This document shows positions 41,807-50,512 of a stretch of 64,000 nucleotides of DNA, in pieces (positions within the stretch are counted from its first letter, which is position 1; every line of letters begins with the position of its first letter). Location: assembly GCF_900101905.1 (NCBI RefSeq), contig NZ_FNAJ01000007.1:1-64000 (forward strand), in the 5' to 3' direction. Below the pieces are notes generated by a model that was not told the origin of the DNA, did not search any database, and saw only the letters and a list, made by a program, of their open reading frames with translations. This stretch comes from Myxococcus virescens. GTDB taxonomy: Bacteria; Myxococcota; Myxococcia; Myxococcales; Myxococcaceae. The position numbers and the translations under genes were made by a program.

Positions 41807-42847
41807 GTGGTAGCGCCTGACACGCGAGAGCACCGCGCTCCGCCCGAAGCTCGCGGCGAGCGCGTCGACCAATACCTCGCGCGCGCGTTCCCGGACCTCA
41901 CGCGCTCTCGCATCCACGGCCTCATCGAGGCCGGGCATGTGCTCGCGGACGGCCAGCCGGCCAAGCCGGCCCGGCGTCTGCGCGGCGGTGAGCTGCTCGT
42001 CCTCCACATTCCGGCGCCCGTTCCCGCCGTCCCGTTGGCGGAGGAGCTGCCGCTCGCGCTGCTGCACGAGGACCGCGACCTGGTCGTCGTCGACAAGGCG
42101 GCGGGCATGGTCGTCCACCCCGGCGCGGGCCACGCCTCCGGCACCCTGGTCAACGCGCTGCTGCACCGGGTGAAGGACCTGGCCGGTGTTGGCGGCGAGC
42201 TGCGGCCCGGTATCGTCCACCGGCTCGACAAGGACACCACCGGCTGCCTCGTCGTGGCGAAGAACGAGCAGGCGCTGGTGGCGCTCCAGAAGGCCTTCAA
42301 GACGCGCGCGGTGGAGAAGACGTACCTGGCGCTGGTCCACGGCGTCCCGCCGACGGAAGGGCGCATCGAGACGCTCTACGGCCGTCACCCCGTCCACCGG
42401 CAGCGCTTCACGGGCAAGGTGAAGGAGGGCAAGAACGCCATCACCGAGTACCGCGTCCTCGAGGCCTTTGAAGGCGCCGCGCTGGTGGAGGTGGACCTGC
42501 TCACCGGCCGCACGCACCAGATTCGCGTGCACCTCTCCGAAGCCGGCCACCCGCTGCTCTGCGACGCGCTCTACGGCGCCGGACGCAAGGCGAAGGGCGC
42601 CGCGGCGGAGGCCCAGGAGCGGCTGGGGCGCCAGGCGCTCCATGCGTGGCGCCTGTCCTTCGCGCACCCGCGCACGGGCAAGGTGCTGAAGCTGGAGGCG
42701 CCCATTCCCGCGGACTTGGAGGCGGCCCTGACGCTGCTCCGGGCCACCGTCCCCGCGCCGCCGGAGACCCCGCCCGCCACCCGAAAGCAGCCCGCGCCCC
42801 GGAAAGCGGCGGGCGGCTCGAAGCGGACTACAGGCCGGACACGCTGA
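41807..42847 (+). CDS. RluA/RluD-family pseudouridine synthase
   Basis: 346 residues. An N-terminal S4 domain (ERVDQYLARAFPDLTRSRIH) is followed by the catalytic domain with the active-site aspartate in GIVHRLDKDTTGCLVVAKN. TGRTHQIRVHLSEAGHPLLC is the second family block. The architecture matches RluD, which modifies helix 69 of 23S rRNA; RluC is also possible. A basic Pro/Arg tail ends the protein. Its last 20 bases overlap the 3' end of the convergent HD-domain gene. Confidence 0.9.
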   Translation: MVAPDTREHRAPPEARGERVDQYLARAFPDLTRSRIHGLIEAGHVLADGQPAKPARRLRGGELLVLHIPAPVPAVPLAEELPLALLHEDRDLVVVDKAAGMVVHPGAGHASGTLVNALLHRVKDLAGVGGELRPGIVHRLDKDTTGCLVVAKNEQALVALQKAFKTRAVEKTYLALVHGVPPTEGRIETLYGRHPVHRQRFTGKVKEGKNAITEYRVLEAFEGAALVEVDLLTGRTHQIRVHLSEAGHPLLCDALYGAGRKAKGAAAEAQERLGRQALHAWRLSFAHPRTGKVLKLEAPIPADLEAALTLLRATVPAPPETPPATRKQPAPRKAAGGSKRTTGRTR

Positions 42848-44138
42848 GCGACTGCTGGCGCTTGGACAGCACCTTCACGGGCTGAATGGCCATCACCCGC
42901 ATGAAGACGGACAGCAGCTCCGGGTCGAACTTGTTCCGCATCTCCGACCACATCAGCATCAGCGCCACCTCCGGGCCGTAGGCATCCCGGTACGGGCGCT
43001 TGGAGGTGAGGGCGTCGTACGCGTCGCAGATGGCGATGATCTTCGCGTACACCCCGAGGTTCGTCTTCGGGATGATCATCTGGATGTTGCCGCGGGAGTC
43101 GCGCACGGCGGTGCCGAAGTCCGTCTTGTGCTCGAACGTCGTCACCACGCGCAGCAGCGTGGAGCGGCTGAAGCCCTTCTCCATCAGGATGTTGCGCACG
43201 GAGATGAGCGGCGCGCGCTGCACTGTCTGCTTCTCCTCGGGCGTCAGCGCGCCTCGCTTCGTCGACAGCTCCTCCGACAGCGTGGCCATGCCGGCGTCGT
43301 GGAAGAGGGCGATGTAGCCCAGGTCGCGCAGCTGCGGCTTCGTCAGCCCCAGCTCCGCGCCGAAGACGACGCTCATGAGGCACACGTTGACCTGGTGGTA
43401 CACGAGGTAGTCGTCCTCGCGCCGCATGGTCGTCATGCCCAGGAAGTGCGTCCGCTGCTCGTAGGAGATGTCGACGAAGTCCTGCACCAGGCGCAGCGCC
43501 TTGGAGGCGTTGATGGGCTTTCCGGCGCGCACCGACTCCAGGTACTTCGTGAGGAAGAACACGGCGCGCGCGTAGATGGTCATCGCGTACTTCTTGCGGT
43601 CCACCTTCTGGTCGCCCGGGTTGTCCAGGTCCTTGTTCAGCTTCTCCTTCAGCTTGGAGAACTTGGCCACCCGCATGTTGAGCAGCTTGCGGTTGGACAG
43701 GCCGTCCTCTTCGGACGCGGTCGTCTGCTCCTTGCTGAAGATCCAGATGAAGTTCTTCAGCTCCGGAACGGTGACGGGCTTGGTGAGCGTGAATCCGCCC
43801 ACGTCCTTCGAGCGCAGCTCCGTCAGCAGGTATCGCTGGTTCTCGATGGAGTTGAGGTCCACCTTCACCAGCATGCCGTTCAGGTAGAACGACTCCTTGA
43901 CGCCCGTGAGCTCCAGGCGGCCTTCCTTGCCGATGATTTGATTGATGATGTCCTGGAGCTGGTGCAGCGGCTTCTGGAAGACCGCGTTCTCCGGGTCATA
44001 CATCTTCACCGAGCGCACCAACATGTACAGGCCGGCCACCAGCGAGCGCGCCAGGACCTGGAGCTTCTCGTTGTGCTCGCGGCCGTACTCGTTGGTGTTC
44101 TCGTCCTGCGCCTGGGTGATTTTCAGGTTGTCGGCCAT
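42828..44138 (-). CDS. Degenerate HD-GYP-type protein
   Basis: 436 residues. The N-terminal module (about 20-130, VRSVKMYDPENAVFQKPLHQ, FYLNGMLVKVD) also occurs in the next gene. The C-terminal part (about 200-420) resembles HD-GYP phosphodiesterases: YHQVNVCLMSVVFGAELGLT, ALFHDAGMA with the HD pair, and AIICDAYDALTSKRPYRDAY-like IAICDAYDALTSKRPYRDAY. The HHExxDGxGYP segment is replaced by FEHKTDFGTAVRD, so the GYP signature is lost. Cyclic-di-GMP cleavage is doubtful. It begins four bases after the HEAT-protein stop. Confidence 0.85.
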   Translation of the reverse strand: MADNLKITQAQDENTNEYGREHNEKLQVLARSLVAGLYMLVRSVKMYDPENAVFQKPLHQLQDIINQIIGKEGRLELTGVKESFYLNGMLVKVDLNSIENQRYLLTELRSKDVGGFTLTKPVTVPELKNFIWIFSKEQTTASEEDGLSNRKLLNMRVAKFSKLKEKLNKDLDNPGDQKVDRKKYAMTIYARAVFFLTKYLESVRAGKPINASKALRLVQDFVDISYEQRTHFLGMTTMRREDDYLVYHQVNVCLMSVVFGAELGLTKPQLRDLGYIALFHDAGMATLSEELSTKRGALTPEEKQTVQRAPLISVRNILMEKGFSRSTLLRVVTTFEHKTDFGTAVRDSRGNIQMIIPKTNLGVYAKIIAICDAYDALTSKRPYRDAYGPEVALMLMWSEMRNKFDPELLSVFMRVMAIQPVKVLSKRQQSLSVSGL

Positions 44139-44142
44139 ACGC

Positions 44143-45909
44143 CTATGCCTCCTCCGACAGCGCCGAGTCTCCGAAGAGCGCCTTCTTCGTCTGGTACATC
44201 GCCTTGCGAGCCGAGGTGAGGACCTCCAATGGCTGGTTCTTGTCCTCCACCACCGCCTGCAACAGCTTGTAGCCCTGGATGGAGCACGCGCCGCCCAGGC
44301 CGTGGATGGCCAGGAGCTTCTCCTCCAGCACGCGCTTCTTGTTGAGCAGCGAGGGCTTCGTCGCGAGCATCTGCTGCATCATCGACAGGGCGCCCGGGGT
44401 GCCTGTGGAGCCGATGGCCGCGTACACCGCGGCGCGCTCGTCGGGCGTCTTCTTGTCGAAGCCGGGCTCCCGCACCAGGCGCATCAGGTCCGCGTAGCCC
44501 TTGTCGCGGTCGAACTCCGGCAGCAGCTTCGCCGCCAGCATGCGCACCTGGGAGATGGAGTCCGTGAGTGCGTCCGCGATGATGCGCCGGGCCTCGCCCG
44601 TGCGGCCGCGGCCGATGATGTTGAGCACCTCCAACTTCACCACCAGGTTGGGGCTCTTGAGCACCTGGCCAAACATCTTCACCCGGTCCGGGTGGTTGCT
44701 CTTCTCCAGGATGTAGACCATGTCGCGCACTGTCTGCGGTCGCTCTGACATCAGCCGCGCGACGAAGGGCTCGGGCAGCTCGCGCGCGAAACCCGCGAGG
44801 GCGTCACAGAGCAGGGTGCGGTTGTCGGCGACCTCGATGCTCTCCAGCACCGACAGCAGGGGGATGATGGAGTCCCGGCCCAACACCTGGAGGTAGCGCG
44901 ACACGTCCGCGGGGTTCTTCGGTCGCGTCGACTTGAGCGACTCGCCCACCCGCATCAGCCGCTGCTCCTCGCCCATCTTGTGGAGGAAGTTCTCCAACAT
45001 CTTCGCCAGGTCCTCGCTGCCTTCGCGCTGGGACAGCGCGCGCAGCTTGAGGACGATCTGGTTGATGGTGCCGAAGTCGTCCTGGAGGAGGAGCATGTCC
45101 AGCAACTGCACGAAGATTTCCTCGAGCAGGGACGCGTCATCCACGCCGCCTTCCACCACCTGGAACACGGCGCTCACCAGCTTGGGGAACAGCCGGGCGT
45201 TCTCCTCCTCGGAGACTTCGCGCTGCAGCTTGGCCTTCAGCTCGTCCGAGGCATGCCGTCCACCCACCACGAGCCCGCGAATCTGCTCCACGCCGTCCAG
45301 CTTGGCGTCCAGGTCCTCCGCGGACACCCGCGCGAAGCGCAGGTAGTCATCCGAGTTCGTCTGCAGGCGCGAGTAGAGGTAGCCCACCACCTTGTCCACC
45401 TCGACCTGCACTTCCTCCTCGCTGGCGTTCTCCATGGAGAAGCCTTCCACCACCACGTACTCCACGTGCTCCATGCTCGCGCGCCACAGCTGCGCCAGCA
45501 CGTCCTCCGCGCCGCGCTCCGGCTCGGACAGGGCGATGAGCGTGAAGGTGGTCAGCTCCTCCACCGTGAGACCCGGGCGGAAGATGAGCTGCCGGATGCC
45601 GTCGCGGAAGAACTTGTAGGGCAGCGGGGTGTCCTCGGAGAACAGCGACTCACCGAGGAGCAGGAAGTTCTGTTGCTCCACCTTCATCGACAGGGGCCCG
45701 AACTTGTCGGTGTAGGTGGCAATCGACTCGAGCGCCTTCCCGAGGAACTCCGGGAAGCGCGACTCGTTGTGGCGATACATCCCGATCTGCTTGATGCCCT
45801 TGAGCAGGTGGAAGGCGAATGTCTTCGCCAACTCAACCTTTTCGCGTGCTTCAGGCGAAAGCTGGGGCTCCGCGTTGGATTCCTGGATGGCTTTAGGGGG
45901 GTGGGCCAT
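44143..45909 (-). CDS. HEAT-repeat protein with shared N-terminal module
   Basis: 588 residues, soluble. The N-terminal module (about 28-125) contains LKGIKQIGMYRHNESRFPEF, QQNFLLLGESLF and TVEELTTFTLIAL, similar in pattern to the N-terminus of the HD-type protein encoded next. The rest is helical. The second half shows HEAT-like repeats (for example SPNLVVKLEVLNIIGRGRTG, SISQVRMLAAKLLPEFDRDK, AAVYAAIGSTGTPGALSMMQ). TAGGCT lies 11 bases before the ATG. The two genes are four bases apart and probably form one functional pair; the role is unknown. Confidence 0.84.
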   Translation of the reverse strand: MAHPPKAIQESNAEPQLSPEAREKVELAKTFAFHLLKGIKQIGMYRHNESRFPEFLGKALESIATYTDKFGPLSMKVEQQNFLLLGESLFSEDTPLPYKFFRDGIRQLIFRPGLTVEELTTFTLIALSEPERGAEDVLAQLWRASMEHVEYVVVEGFSMENASEEEVQVEVDKVVGYLYSRLQTNSDDYLRFARVSAEDLDAKLDGVEQIRGLVVGGRHASDELKAKLQREVSEEENARLFPKLVSAVFQVVEGGVDDASLLEEIFVQLLDMLLLQDDFGTINQIVLKLRALSQREGSEDLAKMLENFLHKMGEEQRLMRVGESLKSTRPKNPADVSRYLQVLGRDSIIPLLSVLESIEVADNRTLLCDALAGFARELPEPFVARLMSERPQTVRDMVYILEKSNHPDRVKMFGQVLKSPNLVVKLEVLNIIGRGRTGEARRIIADALTDSISQVRMLAAKLLPEFDRDKGYADLMRLVREPGFDKKTPDERAAVYAAIGSTGTPGALSMMQQMLATKPSLLNKKRVLEEKLLAIHGLGGACSIQGYKLLQAVVEDKNQPLEVLTSARKAMYQTKKALFGDSALSEEA

Positions 45910-46067
45910 GCTGTCACCCGAGCCTAACCCGATTTTGGACGGTCACCCAGGAGTCGGCCCGTGGAAGCCTCATGGCTTGGGTGTCGTCCCCGTGACGGGG
46001 CATGAGAATGACGGGGATTCCTGGTTGTGTTGCCAAATGCGTCATCCGCCGGAACGGGGTGACGTCC

Positions 46068-46403
46068 ATGGCGCGATTGCTGACGTGCTCGCTGCTGCTG
46101 GTTTCGTTGACGGGGTGTTTCCGGATGAGCCTCCGTTCCGGAGCGCCGCGCGGAGGAGCGCCCGAAGAGCAGACCGGCGTGAGCCTGGTCGCCGGACTGA
46201 CGACCTCGAACGTGGTGGCGCCGGAGTGCCAGCACGGCTTCTCCCGCGTGGACGTGTATTGGCCGTGGTGGAGCCCCATCGTCTACGCGGCGACCTTCGG
46301 CATCGTCGCGCCGTTGCGCACGGAGTACGTGTGTGCGGAGGCCGCGGAGGCCGCTGGCCCCGTGCGGCCCGAGCCCGTGCCGTCCTCCCACTCGCCGCTC
46401 TGA
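46068..46403 (+). CDS. Bor-like lipoprotein
   Basis: 111 residues. The signal MARLLTCSLLLVSLTGC has a lipobox with Cys17. The region VDVYWPWWSPIVYAATFGIV followed by APLRTEYVCAE resembles the end of the lambda Bor/Iss family, small outer-membrane lipoproteins. The ATG at 46068 gives a proper signal peptide; the frame is open further upstream but without one. The C-terminus is Pro/Ala-rich. The resemblance is moderate. Confidence 0.7.
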   Translation: MARLLTCSLLLVSLTGCFRMSLRSGAPRGGAPEEQTGVSLVAGLTTSNVVAPECQHGFSRVDVYWPWWSPIVYAATFGIVAPLRTEYVCAEAAEAAGPVRPEPVPSSHSPL

Positions 46404-46482
46404 GCGAGACGGCCCGGGTGGGTGCCCGCCGCCTCCTGGACGGGATTTCAGGAGGCACGCCGCACCCGCCCTGGAAATGAGC

Positions 46483-46512
46483 GGGGCGGCGAGGATTGCT
46501 CCTCGCCGCCCC
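46483..46512. terminator. Bidirectional terminator, 13-bp perfect stem
   Basis: GGGGCGGCGAGGA (46483-46495) pairs perfectly with TCCTCGCCGCCCC (46500-46512) over TTGC, between two convergent genes. Very stable, no T-run. Confidence 0.7.
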
Positions 46513-46566
46513 AGGTGTCTCAGCAGTGTTTCACCCGGCCTCCAGGAGGAGGCCCGGGCACGTGGC

Positions 46567-49032
46567 CTACGCCTCCTTCTGCGGCGGCGGGGACATGGCG
46601 GCGCTCTGGCCCTTGAGGGCGGAGCGCAGCAGGAACAGCGTCAGGCCGGCGAAGAAGAGCAGGCCCCAGAGGTTGGACCACAGCGGGTGGGCGTGTTCGC
46701 TCTCGCCCACCATGTTGAGGAAGCCGCCCAGGCCGCCCTGATTGCCCAGCAGGGCGGGCAGGTTCAGCGCGCGGGTGCCTGCTCCGTCGGTGGCGATTTC
46801 CAGGAAGGCGATGAGCACGCCCGCGATGGAGCCACCGGCGATGAAGCCGGAGGAGAGCAGGGTGCCCGGCGAGAAGTCGGACTCGCCGCCGCGGATGCGG
46901 TCCACGAAGTAGCGCACCATGCCACCCACGAAGAGCGGCGCGCTGCTGCTGATGGGCAGGTACACGCCCACCGCGAAGGGCAGGGAGGACACGCCGCACA
47001 GCTCCAGCATCAGCGCGATGAACACGCCCAGGAGCACCAGGTCCCACGGCAGCTTCTGGGTGAGGATGCCGTCGATGATGAGCGAGAACAGCTGCGCCTT
47101 GGGCGCCGCGTAGCGCGTCAGCTGCTGGCCTTCATAGACGCTGACACGGCCGCCGATGCCCGGGTCCACCACGTACTGGATGGTGTCGGACTCATCGAGC
47201 AGGTACTTGCCCGCGGGTACTGGCGTGTCCGCGCCGCGCACGAAGCCTTCCTTGTAGGTGCGCTCCGGGCCGTCCGTGACGGCGCCCAGGTCCGCCACCT
47301 TGATGGGGGCGCCGCTGGAGACGTTGAGCGTCACCGCGCCCAGGTCCTGCGAGGACACGTCGCGCCAGCTGCGCAGCTCCATCGCACCGCTCTGCGTGTT
47401 CAGCTCGTAGCCCTGCGCCCAGACGGCCTTGCGCAGCGCCGCCTCGTCCAGGCCGCGGGCCGCCATCGCGTCAGCGGAGACGGCCCAGGAGAAGGTGTGC
47501 TGGACGCGCGTCTCGTTGGAGAACTGCGTCACCTTCACGCCCGGGTGGGGCTCGGGGATGGTGACGGTGGCGCCGCGGTTGAGCGTCACCAGCACCAGGC
47601 CGATGAACATCGCGCTGGTGAGCACACCGACGAACAGCGCCAACTGCTGGCGCCGGGGCGTACCGCCCACCAGGAAGGCCGTCTTGAGGTCCTGCGCGGT
47701 GGTGCCGCCGTTGGACGCGGCGATGCCGACGATGGCCGCCGTGGTGAGGGCCATGAAGCGGTCCTCGGACGACGTCCAGCCCATGAGCAGGTACACGAGG
47801 CAGGTGATGAGCAGCGTGGCCACCACCATGCCGGAGATGGGGTTGGACGAACTGCCAATCTCACCGGTGATGCGCGCGCTCACCGTGACGAAGAAGAAGC
47901 CGAAGATGACGATGAGGATGGCGGAGATGAAGTTCACCTCCAGCGGCGGCGCCAGCCAGATGGCCAGCACCAGCAGCGCGCTGCCACCCAGCACCACGGT
48001 GATGGGCAGGTCCTGCTCCGTGCGCAGCAGCTGCGGCATGGCGCCCTGACCCCGCGACGCCTTCAGCGACTCCAGGCTGCGCTTGAAGGCCCCGACGATG
48101 GTGGGCAGCGAGCGGATGAGGCTGATGAGACCGCCCGTCGCCACGGCGCCCGCGCCGATGTAGAGCACGTACGCATTGCGAATCTGGTCCGGCGACATGT
48201 CCCGGATGAGCTGGCCGTTGTGCATCAGCAGCGGCGTCTCCAGCCCGCTGCCGAAGAACGAGATGGCCGGGATGAGGATGAGGTAGCTGAGCACACCACC
48301 GGCGAAGGTGATGGCCGCCACGCGGGGGCCGATGATGTAGCCCACGCCCAGCAGCTCCGGGCTCACCTCGGTGGAGACGGTCGCGCTCTTGAGCCCCTGA
48401 AGCGGCGTGCTCAGCACCTCGCGGAACAGCTTCATGCCGGAGTAGGCGAGCTTGTAGACACCGCCCACGATGAATCCGGTGATGACGGTGCGGGCGTTGG
48501 TGCCGCCCTGCTCGCCGACGATGAGCACGTCCGCGCTGGCGGTGCCCTCCGGGTAGGGCAGCCTGCCGTGCTCCTGGACGATGAGGCCCTGGCGCAGCGG
48601 AATCATCATCAGCACGCCGAGCACGCCGCCCAGCGCCGCCGTGAGGAAGGCGTGGGTGAGGCTGATGTCGTAGCCCAGCAGCAGCAGGGCGGGGAGCGCG
48701 GCGGCCACACCGAAGGCGAGCGACTCACCGGCCGAGCCCGTCGTCTGGACGATGGTGTTCTCCAGGATGCTGGAGTTGCCCAGGGCCCGGAAGATGGCGA
48801 TGGAGAGCACCGCGACGGGAATGGACGCGGAGACCGTGAGGCCCACCTTGATGGCCAGGTACACGGACGAGGCGGCGAACACGATGCCCAGCACCGAGCC
48901 GAGCACCAGGGCTCGAATCGTCATCTCCGCCGGAGACTTGTCGGGGGGGACGTACGGGGTATGGGCGACTTTCGCGAGTGTCTGCGCGACCGGGACGCGA
49001 TCCTCGGAGATTGGCGGCGAACCGTGGGCCAA
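46567..49032 (-). CDS. OPT-family oligopeptide/metal-chelate transporter
   Basis: 821 residues with about 15 membrane helices. It fits the OPT family: SVYLAIKVGLTVSASIPVAV, GNSSILENTIVQTTGSAGES, GRLPYPEGTASADVL and ASNGGTTAQDLKTAFLVGGT are characteristic. OPT proteins take up peptides or metal chelates; the substrate is not predictable. The middle of the protein has a soluble insertion (about 500-640). The start is TTG at 49032, supported by GAAGGAG nine bases upstream. Confidence 0.92.
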   Translation of the reverse strand: MAHGSPPISEDRVPVAQTLAKVAHTPYVPPDKSPAEMTIRALVLGSVLGIVFAASSVYLAIKVGLTVSASIPVAVLSIAIFRALGNSSILENTIVQTTGSAGESLAFGVAAALPALLLLGYDISLTHAFLTAALGGVLGVLMMIPLRQGLIVQEHGRLPYPEGTASADVLIVGEQGGTNARTVITGFIVGGVYKLAYSGMKLFREVLSTPLQGLKSATVSTEVSPELLGVGYIIGPRVAAITFAGGVLSYLILIPAISFFGSGLETPLLMHNGQLIRDMSPDQIRNAYVLYIGAGAVATGGLISLIRSLPTIVGAFKRSLESLKASRGQGAMPQLLRTEQDLPITVVLGGSALLVLAIWLAPPLEVNFISAILIVIFGFFFVTVSARITGEIGSSSNPISGMVVATLLITCLVYLLMGWTSSEDRFMALTTAAIVGIAASNGGTTAQDLKTAFLVGGTPRRQQLALFVGVLTSAMFIGLVLVTLNRGATVTIPEPHPGVKVTQFSNETRVQHTFSWAVSADAMAARGLDEAALRKAVWAQGYELNTQSGAMELRSWRDVSSQDLGAVTLNVSSGAPIKVADLGAVTDGPERTYKEGFVRGADTPVPAGKYLLDESDTIQYVVDPGIGGRVSVYEGQQLTRYAAPKAQLFSLIIDGILTQKLPWDLVLLGVFIALMLELCGVSSLPFAVGVYLPISSSAPLFVGGMVRYFVDRIRGGESDFSPGTLLSSGFIAGGSIAGVLIAFLEIATDGAGTRALNLPALLGNQGGLGGFLNMVGESEHAHPLWSNLWGLLFFAGLTLFLLRSALKGQSAAMSPPPQKEA

Positions 49033-49110
49033 GCGGGGGGCTCCTTCGAAGGGAAACCGACTCCTTCTAGCAGGCCCCCGGCTGGCCGTGAAACAACGCC
49101 CTCAAATGAC

Positions 49111-49141
49111 AAGCGCCTCCGCCGGTAGGGCAGAGGCGCTT
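49111..49141 (-). terminator. Terminator of the sigma factor gene
   Basis: Reading the minus strand, AAGCGCCTC pairs with GAGGCGCTT, with GCC/GGC inside, followed by GTCATTTG. It lies 50 bases after the sigma stop codon and before the OPT gene. Confidence 0.6.
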
Positions 49142-49193
49142 CGGAGCGGGCCAGCCCCGGAATGCTGGGGCAACAGGCTGGGTCAATCCCGGC

Positions 49194-50081
49194 TCACTGC
49201 TGGGCGGCGACGGCCTCGGGGTCCACCTCGGCCATGAGCGCGGCCAGCTCCGACTTGAGCTTGTCCTTGGCGCGAATCTCCAACTGGCGGGCGCGCTCGC
49301 GCGAGAAGCCGAAGTGCTCCCCCAGCTCCTTGAGCGTCATGGGGCGCTCGTTCATGACGCGTTGCTCGATGATGAAGCGCTCACGCGGGTCCAGGCGCAT
49401 CAGCGCGGTACGGACGCGGGCGTTGATGAGGCCTGCCTCCTCCTTGTCCGCGAACTCGTCGTCCTGCGGGGCCGCGGCGCTCACCACGAAGTCCACGTGG
49501 CTGTTGCCGCCGTCCTCGCCCATGGGCGCGTCCAGCGACAGGTCCCGGCCACCCATGCGCTGCTCCATCTCCCGCACCTCACCCGGCTTCACGTGGAGCC
49601 GGCGGGCGATGTCATCCACGTTCACCGCGGCGTCACCGCTGCCAAACTTCTCCAGCTCGCGGCGCGTGCGGGCCAGACTGAAGAACAGCTTCCGCTGCGC
49701 CTGGGTGGTCCCCAGCTTCACGAGCGACCAGCTCTTGAGGATGTAGTTCTGGATGTACGCGCGAATCCACCAGACGGCGTAGGAGATGAGGCGGATGCCC
49801 TTGTCCGGATCGAACTTCTGCACGGCCTTCATCAGGCCGATGTTCCCCTCCTGGATGAGGTCCGACATCTTGATGCCGTACGAGCGGTACTCATAGGCGA
49901 CCTTCACCACGAAGCGCAGGTTGGCGGTCACCATCCGGTGCCCGGCCGCCAGGTCGCCCTTGAGGAAGCGGCGCGCGAGCTCCTGCTCCTCCTCCACCTT
50001 GAGGAGGGAGTAGTGGTTGATCTCCGAGAGGTACATCGCCAGGGAGCCGGAGTTGGACGACTGCTCGGTGGATGCCTGCAT
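49194..50081 (-). CDS. RpoH-like alternative RNA polymerase sigma factor
   Basis: 295 residues. Region 2 is clear ([60 protein letters not shown]). The RpoH box appears as [12 protein letters not shown], and region 4 as [20 protein letters not shown] with [20 protein letters not shown]. It belongs to the sigma-32 group, which in M. xanthus includes the developmental factors SigB and SigC; 295 residues is the length I recall for SigC, but the assignment is not proven. The ATG at 50081 follows GGCGGAG. A sigma-54 promoter candidate lies upstream. Confidence 0.93.
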   Translation of the reverse strand: MQASTEQSSNSGSLAMYLSEINHYSLLKVEEEQELARRFLKGDLAAGHRMVTANLRFVVKVAYEYRSYGIKMSDLIQEGNIGLMKAVQKFDPDKGIRLISYAVWWIRAYIQNYILKSWSLVKLGTTQAQRKLFFSLARTRRELEKFGSGDAAVNVDDIARRLHVKPGEVREMEQRMGGRDLSLDAPMGEDGGNSHVDFVVSAAAPQDDEFADKEEAGLINARVRTALMRLDPRERFIIEQRVMNERPMTLKELGEHFGFSRERARQLEIRAKDKLKSELAALMAEVDPEAVAAQQ

Positions 50082-50161
50082 GAATGATTTCTCCGCCGGT
50101 GGGCCTCGCGGTGAGGCCGGGATGGATGGATTTCGTCTGACGACGTGACGAAGGGAGCTTG

Positions 50162-50177
50162 AGCAACAGAAATGCCA
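50162..50177 (-). promoter_or_regulatory. Candidate sigma-54 promoter of the sigma factor gene
   Basis: Minus strand TGGCATTTCTGTTGCT. The GG and GC are ten bases apart as required, and both -24 (TGGCA) and -12 (TTGCT) boxes match the consensus. The leader would be about 70 bases. An activator site is not identified. Confidence 0.6.
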
Positions 50178-50253
50178 ACCTGCCCCGGAGGGCCATTCCC
50201 AATGTCTGCGAGGGGTTGGCGTGCTCCAGCGGCGCGTACAGCGCCGCAATCCT

Positions 50254-50264
50254 GTAACCGTTAC
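50254..50264. promoter_or_regulatory. Palindrome GTAACCGTTAC, possible operator
   Basis: An 11-base palindrome about 80 bases upstream of the sigma-54 -24 box, in the zone where enhancer-binding proteins often bind. It occurs once here; its use is a guess. Confidence 0.25.
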
Positions 50265-50411
50265 GTCGCACCGGCATGAATCGCCGGATGCGCTAGCTGT
50301 AGGAGCTTCAGAACTGTTCGCATTCAAGCCTCCCGGGGGCTGCGCAGGGCCGTGCTCCCAGTGAGGGCGCGGCCATTGGAGCGATGCCCGTCACACGACG
50401 TGGCCGCCCGC

Positions 50412-50433
50412 GGGAAAAGGCGTAACGACGCCT
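50412..50433 (-). terminator. Terminator of the MoxR-DUF58-transglutaminase operon
   Basis: On the minus strand AGGCGT-CGTT-ACGCCT followed by TTTTCCC, 80 bases after the stop codon of the transglutaminase gene. Confidence 0.6.
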
Positions 50434-50512
50434 CGGGCCGCTGACACACCCAGGCCGCCGGCACGCGCGGTGGGCGGCCTGGCGGCCAGGCGCGAGGACC
50501 AAGGTCCGGGTG

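Larger units (their letters stand above)
50082..50512 (-). other. Long regulatory spacer upstream of the sigma factor gene
   Basis: 431 bases without a gene. It holds a sigma-54 promoter candidate (50162-50177), a GCGGCGC/GCGCCGC hairpin (50229-50247), the palindrome GTAACCGTTAC (50254-50264) and the terminator of the upstream transglutaminase gene (50412-50433). Open frames crossing it show no family features. Confidence 0.5.

Noticed and set aside
46333..49128. Open frame of 931 codons on the plus strand over the OPT gene
   Set aside because: It is the mirror of a real membrane-protein gene in GC-rich DNA, rich in Arg, His, Gln and Gly, with no family features or ribosome-binding site.
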